Source: Staphylococcus lugdunensis (GTDB taxonomy: Bacteria > Bacillota > Bacilli > Staphylococcales > Staphylococcaceae). From it: a stretch of DNA of 64,000 nucleotides. A program made the translations under genes and the position numbers. Shown piece by piece: positions 37,247 through 47,263 of this stretch. The notes under the pieces are model-generated. The model had not been told where the DNA came from. It saw nothing but the letters and a program-made list of their open reading frames with translations, and did not search any database. Numbering within the stretch: the first letter of the stretch is position 1; each line of letters begins with the position of its first letter. The DNA is taken from positions 769,693 through 833,692 of the forward strand of contig NZ_PPPV01000016.1 of assembly GCF_002901705.1 (NCBI RefSeq). The letters run 5' to 3'.

Positions 37247-38707
37247 TTAATTTATAAATAGTGGCGCAAGCCGCATTTCATTTTCAGAATTCAAAACAAA
37301 TTGAGCCACTAGTTGTCCATGTGCAATTTCGATGACTTCATCCGTACAAGCCATCAGTAATTCATAATCATGCGTGATTAATACGATCGTGTATCCCTTA
37401 TCAGCTAATCTGTTTAATAACGCTGCCATCTGTCTCATGTTAGCCCCATCTAACCCACTTGAAGGTTCATCAAAGATTAATATTTTTCTATTAGATACGA
37501 CTGCACTAGCCACAGCTAGACGCTGCTGTTGCCCACCAGATAATGCTAACGGATGTGTATCTGATTGATGCGCAATATTAAATGTCTCTAAATTATGCTG
37601 GATTTCTTCTGCAGTCAACGTCTCATCACTTAAGCGCAATTCTTCTTCTAAATCTTCAGCAAATAACTGACGGTGCACATCTTGAAACACCATAAAGACA
37701 TTTTTCAGACGTGCTTTACGCTTTAATGTTAACTGCGCTTCTACAACTGTACCTTTAAAATGTCGTTCTAAACCGCATAAACAACGTGCAAAGGTTGATT
37801 TACCAGCACCATTATGTCCAACTATAGCCGTGACTGCCCCACGTGCTAATGATAAGTCGCCTAACTGTAATGTTGTCTTATCCTGTTTCTTATATTTAAA
37901 ATTAAATTCATTCAATTGCAATCTGTTCTCGCTGTCAATATGTCGCTGATGTGATTTCCCGGGTAATAAATCTAGTCGAGTTGCGCGTAACCCTAAGCCT
38001 GCTAATTGTGTTTGAGTTAACTGCTTCAGCTCAGCTGATGTGTAACTATGTGCCACCGCACCTTGTTCCATGACGACTAAGCGATCCACAATATCATATA
38101 GATAATATAAGCGATGTTCTGCAATAATCACTGTCTTCCCAGCTTGTTTCCATCGAAGGATTAATTGCTTTAACTTTTTGATTGTCTCATGATCTAAATT
38201 GGAAGATGGCTCATCTAATATAATGATGTCATGTTGACAAACTTCAATTGTGGCACAAGCCAACAGTTGCTTTTCACCACCCGATAATTTAAAAATATCT
38301 CTATCTAACAAATGGCTTAAGTTTAAATCTGTGGTTCCTTTACGAATTTGCTCTGTAATATACTGTGGATGATAGCCATAATTTTCTGCTTCAAATGCCA
38401 TCTCACTCGTACTATTCAGACAAAAAAACTGTGCGCGAGGATTTTGAAATACCGAACCAGTTTGTTGAGATAAATCATAGATCGACTGTGTTTGCGTTGA
38501 CGTTCCATTTATGATGATTTCCCCTGTTAACTTGCCATTAAAAAAGTATGGAATCAAGCCATTAAATAATCTTAGTAAGGTTGTCTTCCCACAACCTGAT
38601 GCACCAGTAAAACAAATGACCTCTCCAGATGAAATGAGTAAATCAATATCCTTTAATGATGGCGTTCCGTTTTCATATGAAAATGACAAATGTTTCAATT
38701 CAATCAT
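37247..38707 (-). CDS. lhaA: ECF transporter double ATPase LhaA
   Basis: A 486-residue protein with two ATPase domains in tandem. Domain 1: Walker A GASGCGKTTLL, signature LSGGEKQLL, Walker B IIILDEPSSNLD. Domain 2: GHNGAGKSTFA, LSGGQQQRL and ILIFDEPSSGLD. EcfA1-EcfA2 fusion of a group I ECF system. With LhaT and LhaS it imports haem in S. lugdunensis, bypassing the cell-wall Isd relay. Confidence 0.9.
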   Translation of the reverse strand: MIELKHLSFSYENGTPSLKDIDLLISSGEVICFTGASGCGKTTLLRLFNGLIPYFFNGKLTGEIIINGTSTQTQSIYDLSQQTGSVFQNPRAQFFCLNSTSEMAFEAENYGYHPQYITEQIRKGTTDLNLSHLLDRDIFKLSGGEKQLLACATIEVCQHDIIILDEPSSNLDHETIKKLKQLILRWKQAGKTVIIAEHRLYYLYDIVDRLVVMEQGAVAHSYTSAELKQLTQTQLAGLGLRATRLDLLPGKSHQRHIDSENRLQLNEFNFKYKKQDKTTLQLGDLSLARGAVTAIVGHNGAGKSTFARCLCGLERHFKGTVVEAQLTLKRKARLKNVFMVFQDVHRQLFAEDLEEELRLSDETLTAEEIQHNLETFNIAHQSDTHPLALSGGQQQRLAVASAVVSNRKILIFDEPSSGLDGANMRQMAALLNRLADKGYTIVLITHDYELLMACTDEVIEIAHGQLVAQFVLNSENEMRLAPLFIN

Positions 38708-38718
38708 GGTCCTTCACC

Positions 38719-39426
38719 TCACATTACATAATAAAGAATAACTAAACTCAATGTACCCAACAGCATCATCCAATCTAACAGTGTCATTTGTATATGATGT
38801 ATAGACGTGCGGGCATTCGTTAAATTAAGTCCTCGAGTGATTGCTGACATGGTTAATTCATTTCCAATTTTTAACACACTATTAATCAATGGGACATAAC
38901 GATACTCTATATATTTTATCGGATGTTTCCCTGCCGATTTAACATCAATTTGACGCATGGTCATCGCATCTTTGACCGCACTTGATTCTTCTTTAATAGT
39001 TGGAATAAAACGAAACATAACTGCTAAAGGCAGTGTTACTTTTCGCGAAACTTTCAATCGCTCTAAGCCTTGAATCAGCGTTTCAACTTGAGTTGTTTGA
39101 ACAATAAAATAACCCATAGCTAGCGCCGAGGCAAATTTCGTAATAATGATGACAACAATAAATAATAACAACTGTGTTCGAATAGACATAAATGCTTCTA
39201 TATACCAACTCATCCCAATCATAATGCCCAATATAAGTCCTTTATAATAATAACCTACACCAATTAGCAAACACACCGGTATTAACATTAAAAATAGTCT
39301 AGGATATTTATGTAACCCTAAACTATTTCCAGTCATTGCTACAAATGAAATTAACAACATCAACGTTATTTTGACACGAGGATCGAAATTAAATATACGC
39401 GGCTTGTTACTTATATAACCTAACAT
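38719..39426 (-). CDS. lhaT: ECF transmembrane coupling protein LhaT
   Basis: A 235-residue EcfT-type coupling protein with five or six helices and the two coupling regions rich in Ala-Arg-Gly motifs (MTMRQIDVKSAGK; SAITRGLNLTNARTS). Joins the haem-binding S component to the double ATPase. One base separates it from lhaS. Confidence 0.9.
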   Translation of the reverse strand: MLGYISNKPRIFNFDPRVKITLMLLISFVAMTGNSLGLHKYPRLFLMLIPVCLLIGVGYYYKGLILGIMIGMSWYIEAFMSIRTQLLLFIVVIIITKFASALAMGYFIVQTTQVETLIQGLERLKVSRKVTLPLAVMFRFIPTIKEESSAVKDAMTMRQIDVKSAGKHPIKYIEYRYVPLINSVLKIGNELTMSAITRGLNLTNARTSIHHIQMTLLDWMMLLGTLSLVILYYVM

Positions 39427-39427
39427 T

Positions 39428-40012
39428 TTAAATCATACCTGCACGTTTAAAATGTTTACGTAAGACTGTTGTAGCAATAATGTAACCTAGCCATGCACCA
39501 ATAATTGTTAAAATAATTAAAACTGGAATCATTTGATATGAAAATAACATTGCTACAGTTTGTTCATAATGACTGCCATGTCGTTCAGCTAAATGTGCTA
39601 AAAATGTTTGTCTCATAAAGTAAAACGGTAATAAATTACCGATGGACCACATTGAAAAAATAATATAACCTAGGGCATTTAATTTCGTATTCTGATAATG
39701 ATCACGCGCCATAATATAATCTGCAATAACCGTCACTGGAATACTGTAGATTAGTGCAATCCAAGGATGCCCGCCAATAATTAATAAAATATTAATAATA
39801 AGACATAAAATAGTTAGCGCTCCAAATTTTTGTGTTTTAGCAATTAACAACATAATTGGTATTGCGCCTAAAAAGCCAATCATGGCAGGTAACAATAACA
39901 TAAAAATAGGAATGATACCCAATATACCTGGTATCGCAATGACCATGAAATAAATAGCTGTAAATATCCCAATATGTATTAACTCTTTAACATCTAATGT
40001 TTGTTTCTTCAT
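39428..40012 (-). CDS. lhaS: ECF haem-specificity component LhaS
   Basis: A 194-residue six-helix S component (MKKQTLDVKELIHIGIFTAIYF at the start, typical ECF S-component opening). Binds haem at the membrane. AAAGGAGTGTGACAA precedes the ATG and a Fur box lies about 80 bases further up. First gene of lhaS-lhaT-lhaA. Confidence 0.9.
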   Translation of the reverse strand: MKKQTLDVKELIHIGIFTAIYFMVIAIPGILGIIPIFMLLLPAMIGFLGAIPIMLLIAKTQKFGALTILCLIINILLIIGGHPWIALIYSIPVTVIADYIMARDHYQNTKLNALGYIIFSMWSIGNLLPFYFMRQTFLAHLAERHGSHYEQTVAMLFSYQMIPVLIILTIIGAWLGYIIATTVLRKHFKRAGMI

Positions 40013-40093
40013 TTGTCACACTCCTTTAATGTAAAACAATCATAAAATATCTTCTTACAATGATATATGGTACGAAGTATAAGTGTACTATAA

Positions 40094-40110
40094 TTGATAA
40101 CGATTATCAA
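40094..40110. promoter_or_regulatory. Fur box, lhaSTA promoter
   Basis: TTGATAACGATTATCAA, a perfect 7-3-7 palindrome, 82 bases upstream of lhaS. The isdB gene, divergent, has its own box at 40274-40288. Confidence 0.85.
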
Positions 40111-40273
40111 TTAACCATATCTTTCTTAGACAATTACAACTTCATTCCGTATTAAGCACTTGTACTGCAGAATATTATATTCTAAATTTTTACAAAAATT
40201 ATTTTAACTTAAATTCTATTTAAAAAATACTACCCAATTACATAAAAATTATGTATAATCATTTTAACTCAAC

Positions 40274-40288
40274 TGATAATGATTATCA
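40274..40288. promoter_or_regulatory. Fur box, isdB promoter
   Basis: TGATAATGATTATCA, a perfect 7-1-7 palindrome and the best Fur site in this window, 33 bases before the isdB start. Confidence 0.9.
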
Positions 40289-40321
40289 ATTGAGAAAAAT
40301 AAATTGGGAGTTGTTAAAACC

Positions 40322-42394
40322 ATGAAAAACAACCACGAAAATAACAATGCAAGACCAAATCAGCATTTTTCAATACGTAAATTCTCAATAGGTGCGGCTT
40401 CAATTACATTAGGCACATGCTTATTTTTAAATGCCGAACATCAGGCACAAGCTGCAGAGAACGCAGTAGAACCAGCTCATTCAGCTGTTGCATCAGAAAA
40501 TAATACACCTGCACAAAGCAAGCCAGTTGCGCCGACAGTGGAAACGAATGCGCAGCCTAACGCTGATCACACTGACAAGACAGTAGCTACAACTACAACG
40601 AATGATAAGTCGCGTGCTCAAGCAAACGATAAACAAACGGTTACACCTGCAACTAACGTCTCTAATACGACACAACCTAAAGCTGCACCTGCACCAACAG
40701 CATTAACTACAAACGCTGTTAATCCTAAGTCTTCTACTGCAGTGTCAAATCCAGCTAAACAGGCTGTAGATCAATCTATTAAAGATGCTGTTAAAGATAA
40801 GACATATACAAACAAGCCACATGATACTTCAAACAGTCGACCTGTATCATTCGAAATGAAAAACAAAGACGGTGACCTTCAGTTCTATCATTATGCAAGT
40901 ACAATTTCTCCAGCCAATGTTTATTTCAACAAAGATAAAAATAAAACAACTGTAGAATTAGGATTAAAAACCGCTTCAACTTGGAAAAAATTTGAAGTTT
41001 ATGAAAATAATAAAAAGCTGCCTATTGAACTCGTTACTTATAACCCAGAAACAGACGATGCGTATATTCGCTTCGATGTATCCAATGGCACAAAAGAACT
41101 CGTTATAAAATCATCTACACAAATTTATAATGATCCTGAAACAAACTATGACTATACGAAAATGGTTTTTGAACAACCAATCTATAATGATGAAAGTAAA
41201 TTCAAAACACGTGAAGATTTCGAAACAGAAGCACTATTAGCAGATTACAACAAAGCTAAAACTTTAGAACGTAAAATTTACGAACTCAACCGTGTTAAAG
41301 ATCAACTACCAGAAAAATTAAGAGCACAATACAGTCAAAAATTAGAGCAACTAAAGAAAGATTTAGACCAAGAAGTTGCCTCTGCTAAAGTGGAATTCGA
41401 ACACGCACCCGTTAAAAAAGTTCAAATAACGAACAGCAAATCGCTGGACATTTCAGTATTACAAAGTGATGATGACGACCTTTCAACGATGGATGGCTTT
41501 GTTGAAAAACCATTTGAACTTGTAGAAGTAGACGGTAAAAAGTACATTAAATTAACAACAACAATAGATTCAATTTGGAAAGATTTCCAAGTCGAAGGGC
41601 AACGTGTGATGACCATTGATAAAGATACGGTCAATGATAAACGTACTGTACTCTTCCCATATGTAGAAGGTAAAGAGATTTATAATTCGATTGTTAAAGT
41701 AGATTTCCCAACAATAGGCTATTCTGGTCAATATCATGTGCGCATTAAAAATAATGCGATTTCTAAAAAAGCAGACGCGGAAGCACCAACAACACCAAAC
41801 AATAAAAAAGATGCTAAACCTGACATAAACCAAGCAGATACAGCAACTTCTAATAACAAGAAAGCAGATAAACCTATCGTAAAACCAGCTGACACTACAA
41901 CAGACCACAAAAAAGTAACCAAACCTGTAGTTACAACAACACACGCACCGGCAAACCATAAACAAATGAATAAACCAACTGTGAGTGTAGCTTCAAACAC
42001 TGGTCATACTAAACAAACTGTAGTCCAACAAACAGCAGCGCACAATCATACACACAGTAATACATCACATCAAAATGTAAGCACTGAAACACAAATAAGC
42101 ACGCTAAATGTTGCTAAACATTCAGTACACAATCAAGTGCAACACAACAATCAACGAAGTCACCACACACAACAACAGGATGTAACCAAACCTTTATCAC
42201 ATGCACAGAACAATCATACAGTGCAATCACAGACATCACATATGCATAAAACAGCAGCACATCCGTCACCAGTAGCACAACATACATTACCAGCTACCGG
42301 CCAAACAACAAATCATGCAACATTATGGGCATCATTAGTTGCTATTTTAGGTGGTATAATGTTCTTAATACGCCCGAAAAAGAAACATCAATAA
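40322..42394 (+). CDS. isdB: Cell-wall haemoglobin/haem receptor IsdB
   Basis: About 690 residues; start is the ATG behind GGGAGTTGTTAAAACC. YSIRK-type signal (HFSIRKFSIGAASITLG), Ala/Thr-rich region, NEAT1 at about 173-290, a helical linker at 290-370, NEAT2 at about 376-478, repetitive Thr/Lys/His stalk, and LPATG at about 656. NEAT1 has FYHYAS at 188-193, the haemoglobin-contact motif of S. aureus IsdB, but its late motif is YDYTK, lacking the second tyrosine. NEAT2 has YSGQY, a haem-binding pair. So NEAT1 should grip haemoglobin and NEAT2 take the haem. Confidence 0.94.
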   Translation: MKNNHENNNARPNQHFSIRKFSIGAASITLGTCLFLNAEHQAQAAENAVEPAHSAVASENNTPAQSKPVAPTVETNAQPNADHTDKTVATTTTNDKSRAQANDKQTVTPATNVSNTTQPKAAPAPTALTTNAVNPKSSTAVSNPAKQAVDQSIKDAVKDKTYTNKPHDTSNSRPVSFEMKNKDGDLQFYHYASTISPANVYFNKDKNKTTVELGLKTASTWKKFEVYENNKKLPIELVTYNPETDDAYIRFDVSNGTKELVIKSSTQIYNDPETNYDYTKMVFEQPIYNDESKFKTREDFETEALLADYNKAKTLERKIYELNRVKDQLPEKLRAQYSQKLEQLKKDLDQEVASAKVEFEHAPVKKVQITNSKSLDISVLQSDDDDLSTMDGFVEKPFELVEVDGKKYIKLTTTIDSIWKDFQVEGQRVMTIDKDTVNDKRTVLFPYVEGKEIYNSIVKVDFPTIGYSGQYHVRIKNNAISKKADAEAPTTPNNKKDAKPDINQADTATSNNKKADKPIVKPADTTTDHKKVTKPVVTTTHAPANHKQMNKPTVSVASNTGHTKQTVVQQTAAHNHTHSNTSHQNVSTETQISTLNVAKHSVHNQVQHNNQRSHHTQQQDVTKPLSHAQNNHTVQSQTSHMHKTAAHPSPVAQHTLPATGQTTNHATLWASLVAILGGIMFLIRPKKKHQ

Positions 42395-42573
42395 ATAAAG
42401 CACTGAAAGATACCACCGCAAAATGTATAAGGAATTGCGCAGTTAGAAATTTTTAGTTTTTATTATATTATTCATACCTCTTCCAATATACATGCTGCGC
42501 CTTGAAATATAATAAGTGCATTACATTCATCACTGTTTAGGCTATAAAGTTTAATTATAAATAGGCATAATAA

Positions 42574-42621
42574 AATGTAGGAAAATGGCAGCTTCAACCT
42601 GCTGTTTTTCCTACATTTTTT
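42574..42621. terminator. Bidirectional terminator, isdB / kdpC
   Basis: AATGTAGGAAAA-x-GGCAG and CTGC-TTTTTCCTACATT arms around CTTCAAC, followed by TTTTTTAG. Between convergent isdB and kdpC. Confidence 0.8.
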
Positions 42622-42700
42622 TAGTTATAAACGATATCACAACATGATGTTAACGTCCGTTCACCTTGACGTAAGCTAAATATTAATATACTTTCACGAG

Positions 42701-43264
42701 TTATTTCAGTTTATCTAAAGCAATATTCATCTTTAAAACATTGACATAATCATCAGCCATAGGCAAAGATTTTTTATTTTCTACAATCACATGATTGACT
42801 TTAGACACATCAATATCACGCGCTTTTGCTATTCTTTGGGCCTGTTGTTCAGCATTCTTAACGGTAATATCCGGATCCAATCCTGAAGCAGAAGCTGTGA
42901 CAGCATCGACAGAACGTGCTTTACCCTCTTGTTGAATCATCTCTTTCACACGTTGCTTCAATTTAGGATTACTATTGCCGAAATTCGATCCTCCTGAGGC
43001 AGGCCCACCATTGCTATTTACTTCTTGATTATTCATATTATAATTCACAGCACTTATACGACCATGAAAGTATTTCCGACTCTCCCATTGTTGACCAATC
43101 AATTCAGAACCGACAACTTTACCATTTTTCGTGATTAAACTTCCATTTGCTTGATGTGGAAATATAATCTGTCCAACAGCTGTTACAGTCAACGGAAATA
43201 ACAGTCCACATAATATCAACATGACAATGACGAGCCTAGTACTTTTTCTTATCGCTTGTATCAT
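42701..43264 (-). CDS. kdpC: Potassium-transporting ATPase subunit KdpC
   Basis: About 187 residues, starting at the ATG after AAGGAGAATATAATAAA. One N-terminal helix ([20 protein letters not shown]) and an extracytoplasmic domain with the family blocks [18 protein letters not shown] and [13 protein letters not shown]. Stabilises the KdpA-KdpB complex. Last gene of kdpFABC. Confidence 0.95.
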   Translation of the reverse strand: MIQAIRKSTRLVIVMLILCGLLFPLTVTAVGQIIFPHQANGSLITKNGKVVGSELIGQQWESRKYFHGRISAVNYNMNNQEVNSNGGPASGGSNFGNSNPKLKQRVKEMIQQEGKARSVDAVTASASGLDPDITVKNAEQQAQRIAKARDIDVSKVNHVIVENKKSLPMADDYVNVLKMNIALDKLK

Positions 43265-43280
43265 TTTATTATATTCTCCT

Positions 43281-45302
43281 TCAAACAATAAATTGAATGA
43301 TTAAATCAATCAGCTTAATACCAATAAATGGTACAATCATGCCACCTATTCCATAAATCAATATATTCTTTATTAATATCATTTGAGTTGAAACACCTTT
43401 ATATTTCACGCCTTTCATTGCAATTGGAATAAGCAACACAATAATCAAGGCATTAAATATTAAAGCTGAAAGTACGGCTGATTCTGGTGAATGTAAATGC
43501 ATCATATTCAAATGATTCATTGCAGGCATAGCAGACATAAACATTGCAGGTAAAATGGCAAAATATTTAGCCACATCATTCGCAATACTGAACGTTGTTA
43601 AAGCCCCTCGCGTCATGAGTAATTGTCTGCCTATCAATACAACTTCCATTAATTTAGTTGGATTTGAATCTAGATCAATCAAATTGGCAGCTTCTTTCGC
43701 ACTCATCGTACCTGAATTCATCGCTAGCCCCACATTAGCTACAGCTAAAGCAGGTGCATCATTTGTACCATCACCTGTCATCGCGACGATATGACCTTTT
43801 GCTTGTTCTTCTTTAATAACATTAATTTTATCTTCAGGTTTACACTCGGCAACAAAGCGATCTACACCCGCTTCTTTCGCAATGGTTGCAGCAGTAAGTT
43901 GATTGTCTCCTGTACACATCACCGTTTCGATGCCCATCGCACGCAATTCTTGAAAACGTGCCACTAACCCTTCTTTAATAACATCTTTTAAATAAATAAC
44001 ACCTAATATGACGTTATTTTCAATGACAACTAATGGTGTGCCACCTTTTTTAGACACTTCATTTACATACGTGTCTAAATCATCAGGAATATGGCCACCT
44101 GCTTCTTTAACACGTTTAATCATGCTATTAGGTGCACCTTTATAGACTTCGCGATTAGAAAATTTCACACCACTCATGCGTGTTTCAGCAGTAAATGGGA
44201 AATATTCTCCTCTGTCTGTTGGTAAATCAATGTGTTGCTGACGTGCTAACTTTACAATACTGCTACCTTCTGGTGTATCATCTTCGACAGAACATTCGTA
44301 TGAAGCTTTTACCAATCTTTCAAACTTTGTCGATGCAACCGGAATAAATTCACTAGCCATACGATTCCCATAAGTAATTGTCCCAGTTTTGTCTAATATC
44401 AAAACATTAACATCCCCACATGTTTCTACTGAACGCCCGCTTTTAGCTAAAATATTAAATTGTGTAACGCGATCCATACCCGCGATTCCAATGGCAGATA
44501 ATAAGCCACCAATCGTTGTTGGAATCAGACAAACAGTTAAAGCAATCAGCATTGCAATAGATAAATTGAAATGTAAAAATGTCGCTAAAGGATACATTGT
44601 TAAAATGACAACTAAAAAAACAATTGTTAAGGTCATCAATAATGTAAATAATGCGATTTCGTTAGGTGTTTTCTTTCTTGTCGCATTTTCAACCAAATAA
44701 ATCATTTTATCTAAAAATGATTGACCTGGATTTGATGTGATTTCAACCTCCAACCAGTCGGAAGCTACAGAAGTACCTCCAATAACATTATTGAAGTCTC
44801 CTCCACTTTCTTTAATAACTGGTGCAGACTCACCTGTAATTGCAGATTCATCTACGGTAGCTAATCCATTAATAACTTGACCGTCATTCGGAATTTGCTC
44901 GCCCGTTTCTACACGTACAATATCTCCTTTTTTCAATTGGCTAGCATCAATGATTTCATAACTACCGTCAGACTTAATACGTCTTGCAGTCATTTCAGTT
45001 TGTGTTTGGCGCAATGCTTTTGCCTGTGCTTTACCACGTCCTTCTGCTAAAGCCTCTGAAAAATTTGCGAAAATTAACGTTAATAATAATATAAAGAAAA
45101 TACTAAATAAATACGTTCGTGATACATTTTCATAACTAAATAAATTTGGTGCCATTGTTAAAATTAAAGAGAGCATCATCCCTACTTCTACCACAAACAT
45201 AATAGGATTTTTAACCATGCATACTGGGTTTAATTTAATAATGCTTTCTTTTAAAGCCTGTTTGACCAAACTGGATTCAAATATTTTTTTAGTTTCAATC
45301 AT
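43281..45302 (-). CDS. kdpB: Potassium-transporting P-type ATPase KdpB
   Basis: A 673-residue P-type ATPase: phosphorylation site DKTGTITYG near residue 304, TGES near 152, [13 protein letters not shown] near 509, seven helices. It drives high-affinity potassium uptake through KdpA. Confidence 0.97.
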   Translation of the reverse strand: MIETKKIFESSLVKQALKESIIKLNPVCMVKNPIMFVVEVGMMLSLILTMAPNLFSYENVSRTYLFSIFFILLLTLIFANFSEALAEGRGKAQAKALRQTQTEMTARRIKSDGSYEIIDASQLKKGDIVRVETGEQIPNDGQVINGLATVDESAITGESAPVIKESGGDFNNVIGGTSVASDWLEVEITSNPGQSFLDKMIYLVENATRKKTPNEIALFTLLMTLTIVFLVVILTMYPLATFLHFNLSIAMLIALTVCLIPTTIGGLLSAIGIAGMDRVTQFNILAKSGRSVETCGDVNVLILDKTGTITYGNRMASEFIPVASTKFERLVKASYECSVEDDTPEGSSIVKLARQQHIDLPTDRGEYFPFTAETRMSGVKFSNREVYKGAPNSMIKRVKEAGGHIPDDLDTYVNEVSKKGGTPLVVIENNVILGVIYLKDVIKEGLVARFQELRAMGIETVMCTGDNQLTAATIAKEAGVDRFVAECKPEDKINVIKEEQAKGHIVAMTGDGTNDAPALAVANVGLAMNSGTMSAKEAANLIDLDSNPTKLMEVVLIGRQLLMTRGALTTFSIANDVAKYFAILPAMFMSAMPAMNHLNMMHLHSPESAVLSALIFNALIIVLLIPIAMKGVKYKGVSTQMILIKNILIYGIGGMIVPFIGIKLIDLIIQFIV

Positions 45303-45319
45303 TTTAGACCTTCCTCCTA

Positions 45320-46996
45320 TTAAGAATGTAGCAATAAGTGCTCTCCTATTGGTCCAAGCATTAAATCTGGTAAGAACGTTAAACCACTAAGTAAAATAAT
45401 AAAGATGATTAATACACTACTGAAAAATAAATTATTGATTGGTACATCTTCTGTTAGATTTTGATATGTTTTTTTATTTACTAAACTTGATACAATGCTT
45501 AACTGTAAAATAATTGGAATATACCGTGCTAACAACATGACAATGCCTGTTGAAATATTCCAAAACGTTGTATTATCCTTTAATCCCTCAAATCCTGAAC
45601 CGTTGTTAGCAGATGAAGATGAAAATTCATACAGCACTTGTGATACACCATGGAACTGTGGATTGGTAATGGCATCTGTTGCACCCGGCACTATAAATGC
45701 CAATGCAGAGAAAAATAAAATAAGCAATGGATGTATTAAAAATGAAAGCGCAATAAGCTTCATCTCTTTTCCTTCTATCTTCATACCTAAATAGCTTGGT
45801 GTCTTTCCAATCATTAAACTACACATAAATACTGTGAGCATGACATAAATCAACATATTCATAAGTCCCACACCTTCGCCACCAAAGACCGCATTCAACA
45901 TCATTAATAATAATGGAACAAGACCGCCTAAAGGTGTTAAGCTATCATGCATGTTGTTTACACTGCCCGTTGTAAAAGCCGTCGTAATCGTTGTAAATAG
46001 CGATGAAAGACCTACACCAAATCGTGTTTCTTTACCTTCCATATTGCCACCAGTAATTCCTAAATGCTGTAAGACGGGGTTCCCTGAGAATTCAAAGTGT
46101 AGACACATCACTAAACATGCGATAAATAGAACAAACATCGCAACAAAAATCATTACAGCATGAGGATGTACTTGCTTTTTATTTTTTAACATTCTGCCAT
46201 ATAAGAATACTAAAGCCCCTGGTATAAGCATCATACTTAAAGCTTCAACAAAATTAGTCCAGTAGTTAGGATTCTCAAATGGCGTCGAGGCATTTGCGCC
46301 TAAAAATCCGCCACCGTTTGTACCAAGATGTTTAATTGCTTCCATTGATGCGATTGGACCATAAGCAATCGTTTGTTTAACGCCTGACAAAGTTTCTATG
46401 ACAAGGTTTCCTTTAAATGTTTGAGGTGTCCCTTGACTGATTAAAAATAAGCTGATAATAAATGAGAACGGTATTAGAACACGCACAATAAAACGTATGA
46501 TGTCTTGATAAAAATTGCCAATGACATCTGTCATACCTGTCAATCTTCTCAACATTGCAATACATACGGCATAGCCAGAAGCAGCTGATGTGAACATTAA
46601 AAATGTTATGACCGTCATTTGCGTTAAATAACTTAGTCCCGTTTCTCCTGAATAATGTTGTAAATTCGTATTCGTTATAAATGAAGCCATTGTATTAAAG
46701 GCCAAAGATATGGATTGGTTTAAATTGTGATTCGGGTTTATCCAAAGCCATTGTTGCGTCAATAATAATATCAATGCCACTATCCCTGTTATTCCGTTGA
46801 ACCAAAAAAAGTGTTTTAAATATGTTTTGCCTGACATATGCTCTAATTTAGTATTGATTAGTCGATAAATTACCTTTTCAATAGGATTGAATAGTATATC
46901 TATCTTAGATGGAACAATTAGAGCTACTAAATATAAGTAACGACTCACGATATATGTCAACGCAATAAAGATCATTAAAAATAAAATTATACTCAT
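45320..46996 (-). CDS. kdpA: Potassium-binding subunit KdpA
   Basis: A 558-residue channel-like subunit with about ten helices and four degenerate selectivity loops ([59 protein letters not shown]). AAGGAAGG precedes the ATG. Binds and conducts potassium in the Kdp complex. Confidence 0.97.
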   Translation of the reverse strand: MSIILFLMIFIALTYIVSRYLYLVALIVPSKIDILFNPIEKVIYRLINTKLEHMSGKTYLKHFFWFNGITGIVALILLLTQQWLWINPNHNLNQSISLAFNTMASFITNTNLQHYSGETGLSYLTQMTVITFLMFTSAASGYAVCIAMLRRLTGMTDVIGNFYQDIIRFIVRVLIPFSFIISLFLISQGTPQTFKGNLVIETLSGVKQTIAYGPIASMEAIKHLGTNGGGFLGANASTPFENPNYWTNFVEALSMMLIPGALVFLYGRMLKNKKQVHPHAVMIFVAMFVLFIACLVMCLHFEFSGNPVLQHLGITGGNMEGKETRFGVGLSSLFTTITTAFTTGSVNNMHDSLTPLGGLVPLLLMMLNAVFGGEGVGLMNMLIYVMLTVFMCSLMIGKTPSYLGMKIEGKEMKLIALSFLIHPLLILFFSALAFIVPGATDAITNPQFHGVSQVLYEFSSSSANNGSGFEGLKDNTTFWNISTGIVMLLARYIPIILQLSIVSSLVNKKTYQNLTEDVPINNLFFSSVLIIFIILLSGLTFLPDLMLGPIGEHLLLHS

Positions 46997-47016
46997 TGCG
47001 ATTCCTTCCTTCGTTA

Positions 47017-47097
47017 TTAGAATTTTTCACTCCAAAATAATGCGTAAAATAAATATAAAATTAATCCGATTACAACAAATGCTAATAGTGCAATCAT
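47017..47097 (-). CDS. kdpF: KdpF, small Kdp subunit
   Basis: A 26-residue single-helix peptide: begins [17 protein letters not shown] and ends FWSEKF. AGGAGAG lies six bases upstream of its ATG, and it precedes kdpA by 20 bases. Position and length are those of KdpF, which stabilises the complex. Confidence 0.85.
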   Translation of the reverse strand: MIALLAFVVIGLILYLFYALFWSEKF

Positions 47098-47263
47098 TTT
47101 GTTCTCTCCTCACTTTCAAGAAAAGCTTAGCAAGAACTGTATAATCATAGTATTAATATTTCAAAAAAGATATTAAGAAAATATAAAGATGAGCCATAAA
47201 ATAAAAATATAAATGGATAATTATTTTAGTATTAATTAATATATACTTAAGAGGTGTTAGCAT
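47098..47263. promoter_or_regulatory. Divergent kdpFABC / kdpDE promoter region
   Basis: 166 AT-rich bases between kdpF and kdpD, which are divergently transcribed. KdpE should act here. No riboswitch-like structured leader was recognised. Confidence 0.5.

Noticed and set aside
41570-42000. Two open frames opposite the IsdB stalk
   Set aside because: Low-complexity antisense of repetitive coding sequence; no start signal.
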